Positions 6,712 to 12,688 of a stretch of DNA of 14,015 nt are shown here, piece after piece; position 1 is the stretch's first letter, and each line of letters opens with the position of its first letter. A program made the translations under genes and the position numbers. The notes beneath the pieces were generated by a model. It saw only the letters and a list, made by a program, of their open reading frames with translations. It did not search any database and was not told where the DNA came from. The stretch lies in contig DHWI01000178.1 of the NCBI GenBank assembly GCA_002413095.1, positions 1 to 14,015 on the forward strand, given 5' to 3'. The stretch is from Thermoleophilia bacterium UBA5186 (GTDB lineage: Bacteria; Actinomycetota; Thermoleophilia; Gaiellales; Gaiellaceae).

Positions 6712-8984
6712 GCCGTGCAACGGTCGAAGCGCGGCCCGTCCGGCCGTTCAAGCGCGCGCTCGTCGGGCGGCCGATGGCGACCGGTGAGCTCGAGGAAACG
6801 CTGCTTCCGAAGACGCTGGCGCTGCCGATCTTCGCTTCGGACCCGCTCTCCTCGGTCGCCTATGCCACGGAGTCGGCCCTCGTCGTTCTCGTCGCAGCCT
6901 CGGCCGCCGCGGCCTACCTCGTCTTTCCGATCTCGCTGGCCATCGCCGCGTTGCTCGCGATCGTCGTCGCCTCCTACCGGCAGACCGTCCGCGAATACGA
7001 GACGAGCGGCGGCGCATACATCGTCGCGAAGGACAACCTCGGCACGCTGCCGAGCCTCGTCGGAGCGGCCGCTCTCCTCACCGACTACGTGCTCACGGTC
7101 GCGGTCTCGATCGCCGCCGGCATCTTTGCGGTGACCTCGTTCGCGCCCTCGCTCGGCGCGCACAAGGTGCTGCTCTCGCTCGCCTGCCTTGCCCTGATCG
7201 TCCTCGTCAACCTGCGTGGAGTCCGCGAGTCCGGACTTGCGTTTGCACTCCCGACCTACGCGTTCGTGGCGGCGATGTTCGTACTGGTCGGAGTCGGGCT
7301 TGCGAAGACGTTCTTCGGGCACGCGCCGCATGCGGTTATTCCCGATCCCGTCTCAGCCGGCGCGGGTGGAATCACCCTCTTCGTCTTGCTCCGAGCCTTC
7401 TCGTCCGGCTCGACCGCGCTGACGGGAGTGGAGGCAATCGCGAACGGCGTCAATGCCTTCCGGCGCCCGCACGGCAAGAACGCTGCCACGACCCTCGCCG
7501 TCCTCGGCGGCATCGCGATCGCCCTCTTCCTCGGCGTCTCCTACCTCGCCGTCAAGGAGCACGCGCGGCCGAGCGCGACCGCATCGGTCGTCTCGCAGAT
7601 CGCACGCGCAACCTTCCCTGCCGCCTCGGCCGGCAGCTTCATGTACTACGCCGTGCAAGGGCTGACGCTCGCAGTACTCGTCCTTGCCGCGAACACGTCC
7701 TTCCAGGGCTTCCCGCGACTTGCGGCTCTGATGGCCCGCGACGGCTTCGCGCCCCGTCAATTCACGAACCTCGGCGATCGGCTCGTCTTCTCGAACGGGA
7801 TGCTCGTCCTCGCGTCGCTCGCCGCGCTGCTGCTTTGGCTCTACCGCGCGAACGTCAACTCGCTGATCCACCTCTACGTGATCGGCGTCTTCACCGCCTT
7901 CACGCTCTCGCAGGCGGGAATGGTCCGCTACTGGAAACGAGTCCGCGGCCCGCGCTGGCGCTACCGCGCGCTCGTCAACGCCGTCGGCGCGACTGCGACA
8001 GGTGTGGTCGCGAGCGTCGTGATCGTGACGAAGTTCGCGGAGGGCGCGTGGATCGTGATCGTGGCGATCCCGTCCCTCGTCCTGGTCTGCTACGGGATCC
8101 GCCGCCACTATCGCGGGATCGCGCGGCGGCTCCAGGCCGGCGCCGCTGCAGTCGTAGCGGCGCCGCCGCCGACCAACACGACGCTGCTCTTGATCGAGTC
8201 GATCGACGAGGCGACAGGCGACGCGCTGTGGTTCGCCCGGAGGACGAGCGACGACAGGTTCCGCGCGATCCACGTTCCTGCACGCGGGACCGATCCTGGG
8301 ATAAAACCGCGGTGGTTCCGTTTCTCCGACGAGCGGTCTCACCTCGACGTCCTCGACGCCTCGCTCGGCGTCAGCCAGGCGGTGCTCGAGCAGGTCTGGA
8401 GGCTGCCGCGAGGTGAATCGAGCTTCGTCACCGTCGTGATCCCCGAGCTCTTTCGACGCGCGTCGCTGCTCGAAGCGATCAGAAGACCGCGCACGCTGCT
8501 CCTCAAGCTACGCCTCCTGTCCGAGTCAGGCGTCGTCGTCGCCGACGTTCCGACTCTCGCCGGTTCAATCGAGGCCCAGCCTGAGCAAGCGGTTGTCCGC
8601 GTCCTCGTCTCCGGTGTCAATGCCGCGTCGATGCGCGCCGTCAACTACGCCCACACGTTGGGGATCAAGGACACCCGTGCCGTGAACTTCGCTTTCAGCG
8701 CCGAGGAGGGCGACGCGATCCGGCGGGAGTGGTTTGCCCACGGTCCCCGGATCCCGCTCGAAGTCGACGACGCCCCGTACCGAGACATCGGTACGCCTCT
8801 CCTCTCCTATCTGCACCGCCTGACCGACGACGGGCGGACGGAGGCGATCCTCGTCATGCCCGAACTCGTCGTCCGCGGCCCTCGCCGCGTGCTCCACAAC
8901 CAGCGGGCGCTCTATCTCAAGCGTCTGCTTCTCTTCGAGCCGCGCGTGATCCTCGTGTCGGTTCCCTACCAGCTGATGCGTTAG
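6708..8984 (+). CDS. KimA-like APC-superfamily potassium permease
   Basis: From GTG 6708 the protein has 758 residues. The signature VGRPMATGELEET then LPKTLALPIFASDPLSSVAYATE (about 19-55) is that of the KimA/YdaO permease group; Bacillus KimA is a high-affinity potassium uptake system of about 600 residues. Roughly twelve membrane segments fill residues 55-470, with YETSGGAYIVAKDNLG and STALTGVEAIANGV as typical APC stretches. The cytoplasmic tail (about 490-758) is longer than in Bacillus and holds two related Usp-like modules. The start was chosen at the 4-base GTGA overlap with the Usp gene; an upstream in-frame start at 6630 lies wholly inside that gene. Potassium is the likely substrate by family and by the KdpDE-like neighbours; another cation or an amino acid cannot be excluded. 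Confidence 0.88.
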   Translation: MSRATVEARPVRPFKRALVGRPMATGELEETLLPKTLALPIFASDPLSSVAYATESALVVLVAASAAAAYLVFPISLAIAALLAIVVASYRQTVREYETSGGAYIVAKDNLGTLPSLVGAAALLTDYVLTVAVSIAAGIFAVTSFAPSLGAHKVLLSLACLALIVLVNLRGVRESGLAFALPTYAFVAAMFVLVGVGLAKTFFGHAPHAVIPDPVSAGAGGITLFVLLRAFSSGSTALTGVEAIANGVNAFRRPHGKNAATTLAVLGGIAIALFLGVSYLAVKEHARPSATASVVSQIARATFPAASAGSFMYYAVQGLTLAVLVLAANTSFQGFPRLAALMARDGFAPRQFTNLGDRLVFSNGMLVLASLAALLLWLYRANVNSLIHLYVIGVFTAFTLSQAGMVRYWKRVRGPRWRYRALVNAVGATATGVVASVVIVTKFAEGAWIVIVAIPSLVLVCYGIRRHYRGIARRLQAGAAAVVAAPPPTNTTLLLIESIDEATGDALWFARRTSDDRFRAIHVPARGTDPGIKPRWFRFSDERSHLDVLDASLGVSQAVLEQVWRLPRGESSFVTVVIPELFRRASLLEAIRRPRTLLLKLRLLSESGVVVADVPTLAGSIEAQPEQAVVRVLVSGVNAASMRAVNYAHTLGIKDTRAVNFAFSAEEGDAIRREWFAHGPRIPLEVDDAPYRDIGTPLLSYLHRLTDDGRTEAILVMPELVVRGPRRVLHNQRALYLKRLLLFEPRVILVSVPYQLMR

Positions 8985-9002
8985 GAGGACCTTAGAGTCC
9001 TC
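8985..9002 (+). promoter_or_regulatory. Short hairpin masking a Shine-Dalgarno, with a -10-like box
   Basis: GAGGAC (8985-8990) and GTCCTC (8997-9002) can pair around CTTAGA in the 23-base gap between the permease and the CDF-like gene. The left arm includes most of the only good Shine-Dalgarno here (GGAGGA, 8984-8989), which is too far from GTG 9008 unless the hairpin forms. TAGAGT (8993-8998) also matches TANNNT, so a separate near-leaderless transcript is possible. Confidence 0.3.
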
Positions 9003-9007
9003 GGGCC

Positions 9008-9619
9008 GTGGCGACCGATCGGTCCGACCTACTCACCACTGCGCTACGCCTTTCGTTCTTCACGATTGCGTGGAACGGCGCGGTCGGAGCCGCTGCGCTT
9101 GTCCTCTCTGTCGCAGACGGCAGTCTGGCCCTGGCCAGCTTTGGGCTCAGCGCTCTACTCGACATGTCTGCGTCCGCGGTGCTGGTCTGGCGGTTCATGA
9201 AGGAGCAGCGCGATCCAGTCGCCGCAGAACGCCTCGAACGGCGTGCTCAGTCATGGATCGTGCTGGCCATGCTGACCGTCGGCGTCTACGTAGGGGTGCA
9301 GGGCGTTCGCGCCCTCGTGGGCGGCTCGCACCCCAAGGCGTCGGCGTTTGGCGTACTCCTCGCCGCCGTGTCGCTCGTGGTCTTGCCGTGGCTCGGGTGG
9401 AGGAAGCTCGACGTCGCGTCCCGCCTGGCGAGTCAGGCGCTTCGCGGGGACGGCATCCTCACCCTCGCGGCTGCCGTTCTCGCGGCGACCACGCTGACCG
9501 CGCTACTGGTGAACTCCACGCTCGGGTGGTGGTGGGCTGATCCTGCCGTCGCCTTGCTCGTCGCAGCCGCGCTGACCGTCGAGGGAGCGCGGGTCGGCGT
9601 CCGTCACCGCTTCGGGTAG
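9008..9619 (+). CDS. CDF-like cation transporter membrane protein
   Basis: The 203-residue product has about six hydrophobic segments arranged as in the membrane domain of cation diffusion facilitators: GSLALASFGLSALLDMSASAVLVW for TM2, and LRGDGILTLAAAV plus NSTLGWWWADPAVALLVAAALTVEG for TM5-TM6. CDFs export Zn, Mn, Fe or Co by proton exchange using two metal ligands in TM2 and two in TM5. Here the usual H/D-x3-D of TM2 reads S48-x3-D52 and the usual H-x3-D of TM5 reads D148-x3-T152, so metal selectivity is likely changed or lost. The cytoplasmic C-terminal domain of CDFs is absent. GTG 9008 is the first start in frame after the permease, which ends 23 bases upstream, and the gene may be in the same operon. 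Confidence 0.75.
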   Translation: MATDRSDLLTTALRLSFFTIAWNGAVGAAALVLSVADGSLALASFGLSALLDMSASAVLVWRFMKEQRDPVAAERLERRAQSWIVLAMLTVGVYVGVQGVRALVGGSHPKASAFGVLLAAVSLVVLPWLGWRKLDVASRLASQALRGDGILTLAAAVLAATTLTALLVNSTLGWWWADPAVALLVAAALTVEGARVGVRHRFG

Positions 9620-9713
9620 GCGACGATGCGATTCCCATGCTCCTCCTCCGATGAGTTTTCCGACTCGGCCTGGTCTATGCATCATCACGGCCACCACCAG
9701 AAAGGACAGGACG

Positions 9714-9776
9714 ATGAGCGAAGCACCGAGCAGCACCGGCCATGACCGCCTCGCCCACCAGGTGGCGCGGCACTAA
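9714..9776 (+). CDS. 20-residue leader peptide ORF before the sigma gene
   Basis: ATG 9714 is preceded by GAAAGGACAGGACG, a better ribosome site than any start of the sigma gene has. It encodes 20 residues (MSEAPSSTGH...VARH) with GC-rich codons and stops at TAA 9774-9776. Its frame differs by one from the sigma frame. The last A of the stop is the first base of an 8-codon ORF. It may be a translated leader that couples ribosomes to the sigma start, or the original N-terminus of the sigma factor separated by a frameshift. No function is known. Confidence 0.4.
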   Translation: MSEAPSSTGHDRLAHQVARH

Positions 9777-9802
9777 TGGCGTCAGCGCTTGCGATGGCCT
9801 AG
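9776..9802 (+). promoter_or_regulatory. 8-codon ORF linking leader peptide to sigma start
   Basis: ATG 9776-9778 overlaps the leader stop (TAATG) and encodes MASALAMA. Its TAG stop (9800-9802) overlaps GTG 9802 (TAGTG), which is in frame with the sigma factor. Two stop/start overlaps in a row could pass terminating ribosomes to the sigma start. Chance is also possible over such a short distance. Confidence 0.35.
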
Positions 9803-10761
9803 TGCAGGAAACCTCCCCCACCGTCGCGGCCGGCGAGCTGGAGCAGAGTCTCGAGCAGCATCGCACGGAGCTGACCGCGTACTGCTACCGCATGCTCGGC
9901 TCGCCGTTCGAGGCCGAGGACGCCGTCCAGGAGACCTTCATCCGCGCGTGGAAGGGCTTCGAGCGCTTCGAGGGCCGGGCGGCGCTGCGCTCGTGGCTCT
10001 ACCGGATCGCGACGAACGTCTGCATCGACATGCTGAGCGGGAGGGAGCGCCGCGCCCGCCCGATGGACCTGGGTACCGCGGGCGAGCCGATCGAGGCCAA
10101 CCTGCACATGCTCCCCGAGGTGACCTGGATCCAGCCCATGCCGGATCCGGTCGATGCCGCCGTGGAGCGGGACACGATTCGCCTGGCGTTCGTGGCCGCT
10201 CTGCAGCACCTTCCGCCGCGCCAGCGCGCGGTGCTCATCCTCTGCGAGGTGCTCCGCTGGCAGGCGACGGAGGTCGCGGAGCTTCTCGACACGAGCGTCG
10301 CGTCGGTGAACAGCGCGCTCCAGCGTGCCCGCGCGACCCTGGAGAAGAGCGACGTGAGCGCTGCAGATCGAGCGCCGCTCGACGAGGCGAGCCAGGAGCT
10401 CCTCGCCCGCTACGTCGTGGCGTTCCAGGACTACGACATAGAGGCGCTCACATCGCTGATCCAGGAGGACGCGAAGCAGTCGATGCCTCCGTTCGACCTC
10501 TGGCTGCGCGGCCGCGACGACATCTTCACGTGGTGGTTCGGGCCGGGGATCGGCTGCAAGGGATCGCGCGTCATCCCGACGGTGTCGGCGAACGGCTCGC
10601 CCGCGTTCGGCCAGTACAAGCCTTCGCCAGACGGCGGCTACGAGCCGTGGGCGCTGCAGGTGCTCGAGCTCTCAGGCGGGCGGATCGCCGAGTTCACGTT
10701 CTTCCTCGAAACCGACACGCTGTTCCCGCTGTTCGGCCTGCCCGCCCGCCTCGAGGCGTAG
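9802..10761 (+). CDS. ECF sigma factor with SnoaL-like C-terminus, SigG/TIGR02960 type
   Basis: From GTG 9802 the protein is 319 residues. Region sigma-2 (about 16-82) contains LTAYCYRMLGSPFEAEDAVQ and SWLYRIATNVCIDML. Region sigma-4 (about 124-178) contains LQHLPPRQRAVLIL and the helix-turn-helix VAELLDTSVASVNSALQRAR. A SnoaL/NTF2-like domain (196-315) ends FLETDTLFPLFGLP, closely like Mycobacterium SigG. Such sigma factors lack a classical anti-sigma partner; the SnoaL domain is thought to control activity, perhaps by binding a small molecule. GTG 9802 was chosen because the stretch before it (9773-9801) has poor codon use and because of the stop/start overlap; ATG 9742, in frame, would add 20 residues but has no ribosome site. 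A STAS gene overlaps its 3' end on the other strand and an MFS exporter follows. Confidence 0.9.
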   Translation: MQETSPTVAAGELEQSLEQHRTELTAYCYRMLGSPFEAEDAVQETFIRAWKGFERFEGRAALRSWLYRIATNVCIDMLSGRERRARPMDLGTAGEPIEANLHMLPEVTWIQPMPDPVDAAVERDTIRLAFVAALQHLPPRQRAVLILCEVLRWQATEVAELLDTSVASVNSALQRARATLEKSDVSAADRAPLDEASQELLARYVVAFQDYDIEALTSLIQEDAKQSMPPFDLWLRGRDDIFTWWFGPGIGCKGSRVIPTVSANGSPAFGQYKPSPDGGYEPWALQVLELSGGRIAEFTFFLETDTLFPLFGLPARLEA

Positions 10762-10944
10762 CACCTCGTCCAGGCCCACGAAGGCGAGCAGCTCCCGCAG
10801 CTCGTTCGACGCGTGGCGCAGCCGGATCTCGAGACCGAAGCGCCGTGAGCTGAGCTGGAGCCGCGCAAGCGCGTCGATCGTGAGGGCATCCGGATCGAGT
10901 GCGCTCGCGTCGCAGACGATCGTCCTCGGACCTGGAAGGGGCAT
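10672..10944 (-). CDS. Small STAS-domain protein, antisense to the sigma 3' end
   Basis: From ATG 10944 the minus strand encodes 90 residues. Residues 7-62 read as a minimal STAS domain: strand RTIVCDASAL, helix TIDALARLQLSSRRFG, strand LEIRLRHAS, helix NELRELLAFVGLDEVL. STAS proteins act as anti-sigma antagonists or ligand-binding modules. The phosphorylated Ser of classical antagonists (DSSG) is replaced: the sequence is DALA, so the phospho-switch is absent. The last 28 residues or so (charged, Glu/Arg-rich) are encoded by the complement of the sigma gene; the overlap is 90 bases, tail to tail. No ribosome site is seen before ATG 10944, so a leaderless or upstream non-ATG start is possible. 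Codon position bias outside the overlap supports this strand, as no plus-strand frame is coding there. Confidence 0.75.
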   Translation of the reverse strand: MPLPGPRTIVCDASALDPDALTIDALARLQLSSRRFGLEIRLRHASNELRELLAFVGLDEVLRLEAGGQAEQREQRVGFEEERELGDPPA

Positions 10945-11013
10945 CTGGGAGATAGACCGATCGGCCGAGCCAAAGTCATCGCCAGGCCGACCGATGAGTT
11001 CTGCGCCGCGGGG

Positions 11014-11034
11014 CGGTCTTATGCGTCGAGACCG
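11014..11034. promoter_or_regulatory. Inverted repeat in the STAS/MFS divergent promoter region
   Basis: CGGTCT (11014-11019) and AGACCG (11029-11034) flank TATGCGTCG, 21 bases before the MFS start. The 111-base gap between the divergent STAS and MFS genes must hold both promoters. TATGCG inside the repeat could be a -10 box, making this a repressor-site candidate; TetR or MarR-type control is common for such exporters, but no regulator gene is seen here. Confidence 0.35.
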
Positions 11035-11055
11035 ACCATTGAAAGGATAAAACCG

Positions 11056-12519
11056 ATGACGATGGATACCCGCACCCGCTGGCTCGCCCTGTATGTCCTC
11101 TGCCTGGGCGTCCTGATGATCGTGCTCGACGCGACGATCGTGAACGTCGCGCTGCCGTCGATCAGGCAGGATCTCGGCTTCTCCCAGACGTCGCTCGCCT
11201 GGGTCGTGAACGCCTATCTGCTGACGTTCGGCGGCTTCCTCCTGCTCGGTGGCCGGCTTGGGGACATCTTCGGTCACAGGCGGCTGTTCCTCGCCGGGAT
11301 CACCCTCTTCACTCTTGCCTCGCTCGGCTGCGGGCTCGCCAACTCGCAAGCGCTGTTGGTCGGCGCGCGGGCGATCCAGGGCTTCGGGGGCGCCGTCGTC
11401 TCCGCGGTCGGCCTCTCGCTGGTCATGAACCTGTTCCCCGAGCCGGCCGATCGGGCGAAGGCGATGGGCGTCTATGGCTTCGTCGCGTCGGGCGGAGGGA
11501 CGATCGGCGTGCTGCTCGGCGGAGTCTTGACGGACAAGCTCGACTGGCACTGGATCTTCCTCGTCAACCTCCCGGTCGGCATCGCGGTCGTCGCACTCTG
11601 CTTCGCCCTCCTGCCCGCCGGCCGTGGGCAGGCTGCCACGTCGCGCCTCGACATCGCCGGCGCGGTCACCGTCACGGCCTCGCTGATGTTCGCCGTCTAC
11701 GCGGTCGTGAACGGCAACCAGGCGGGATGGACGTCCGGCCAGACGCTGGGTCTTCTCGCTGCCGCGGTGGCGCTCCTCGGGATCTTCCTTGCGATCGAGT
11801 CTCGGGTCCGGTCGCCGCTGGTCCCGCTAGGGCTGTTCCGGCTGAGGAACGTCGTGGTTGCCAACGGGATCGGCATCCTGTCGGCCGCCGGGATGTTCGG
11901 GGTCTTCTTCTCCTCCGCGCTCTACCTCCAGCTGGTGCTCGGCTTTAGCCCGCTGCAGGTCGGTCTCGCGTTTGTCCCGCAGAGCCTGATCATGGGCGCG
12001 TGCTCGCTGGGCCTCTCCGCGAAGCTCGTGATGCGCTTCGGGATCAAGCCGCCCCTCGTCACGGGCATGCTTCTCGTCGCCGTCGCGCTCCTGCTCTTCG
12101 CGCGGGTGCCGGTCGACGGGAGCTACGCAATCGACCTTCTCCCGGGCATGATCCTGCTCGGCCTCGGCGCCGGGATCGGCTTCAACCCTGTGTTCCTCGC
12201 CGCGATGAGCGACGTCGCGCCCGAGGAGTCCGGCCTCGCCTCGGGAGTCGTCAACACCGCCTTCATGATGGGCGGCGCGCTGGGTCTGGCGGTGCTCGCC
12301 AGCCTGGCAACATCCCGCACGGACAGCCTGACGGCCTCGGGCCACGGCCACCTCGCCGCGCTTACCGGCGGCTATCACGTCGCCTTCTTCTTGGCGGCTC
12401 TTTTCTCGGCCGCAGCGGCCGTGGTCGGCGCCACGCTCCTGCGCGCAAGGCAGCAGGCGCCCGCGCACGTCGGCGGGGGAGAGACGACCGGGGCGGTCGC
12501 GGCCGCCGAGGCCGACTAA
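11056..12519 (+). CDS. MFS exporter, DHA2 (EmrB/QacA) family
   Basis: The 487-residue protein fits 14 membrane segments, the size usual for DHA2 drug:proton antiporters. Seen motifs are LDATIVNVALP in TM1 (24-34), GRLGDIFGHRR in the TM2-3 loop (motif A, 66-76), GARAIQGFGGA in TM4 (103-113), SGGGTIGVLLGG in TM5 (motif C, 145-156) and WHWIFLVNLPVG (164-175). Motif C marks antiporters, so export of a drug-like or metabolic compound driven by protons is expected; the substrate is unknown. ATG 11056 has GAAAGGA 8 bases upstream. The C-terminal tail after the last segment is short, Gly/Ala-rich and likely cytoplasmic. It follows the sigma gene on the same strand after 294 bases that contain the STAS gene, so it is probably a separate transcript. 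Confidence 0.93.
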   Translation: MTMDTRTRWLALYVLCLGVLMIVLDATIVNVALPSIRQDLGFSQTSLAWVVNAYLLTFGGFLLLGGRLGDIFGHRRLFLAGITLFTLASLGCGLANSQALLVGARAIQGFGGAVVSAVGLSLVMNLFPEPADRAKAMGVYGFVASGGGTIGVLLGGVLTDKLDWHWIFLVNLPVGIAVVALCFALLPAGRGQAATSRLDIAGAVTVTASLMFAVYAVVNGNQAGWTSGQTLGLLAAAVALLGIFLAIESRVRSPLVPLGLFRLRNVVVANGIGILSAAGMFGVFFSSALYLQLVLGFSPLQVGLAFVPQSLIMGACSLGLSAKLVMRFGIKPPLVTGMLLVAVALLLFARVPVDGSYAIDLLPGMILLGLGAGIGFNPVFLAAMSDVAPEESGLASGVVNTAFMMGGALGLAVLASLATSRTDSLTASGHGHLAALTGGYHVAFFLAALFSAAAAVVGATLLRARQQAPAHVGGGETTGAVAAAEAD

Positions 12520-12539
12520 CTCTCAACCAACACTAAACG

Positions 12540-12560
12540 TCAACCTTTACTTCAGGTTGA
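12540..12560. promoter_or_regulatory. 7-bp inverted repeat after the MFS gene
   Basis: TCAACCT (12540-12546) and AGGTTGA (12554-12560) flank TTACTTC, 21 bases after the MFS stop. It could be a weak terminator (no T-run) or an operator: paired AACCT/AGGTT half-sites with a 7-base spacer resemble MerR-type sites. The local sequence is AT-richer than its surroundings, which favours a promoter region for the next gene. Confidence 0.4.
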
Positions 12561-12582
12561 TGCAACGATATGTCAGATCAAT

Positions 12583-12598
12583 GCGGCCATATGGCCGC
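12583..12598. promoter_or_regulatory. 16-base perfect palindrome
   Basis: GCGGCCAT and ATGGCCGC join without a spacer at 12583-12598. A perfect 16-base palindrome with no loop is unsuited to a terminator and more like a dimeric-protein binding site. It lies 91 bases upstream of the Ig-repeat gene start. Confidence 0.4.
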
Positions 12599-12688
12599 TC
12601 TCCACTCCCGCGAACGGGGGAGGGTGGGCCACCCGAAACGGGCCGATGCTCTGTTCAGCGGATTCCCTGCTGCGGCGGGAGAAACTCA

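Noticed and set aside
7353..8342. Minus-strand 329-codon frame inside the permease gene
   Set aside because: It is an antisense shadow of a membrane protein gene, highly charged, without start signals.
9503..9736. Minus-strand ORF starting with a hydrophobic segment (MLLGASLIVLSFLVVAVMM)
   Set aside because: The segment looks like a membrane peptide, but it is antisense to the leader peptide region, has no ribosome site and its remainder is antisense to the CDF-like gene.
9678..9746. His-rich mini-ORF MHHHGHHQKG... before the sigma gene
   Set aside because: Attractive as a metal-binding peptide after a CDF-like gene, but it has no ribosome site and overlaps the better-supported leader ORF in another frame.
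12600..12688. Possible riboswitch (c-di-GMP or c-di-AMP) upstream of the exported protein
   Set aside because: The conserved cores of these riboswitches that I know are not present; only short generic hairpins are seen.
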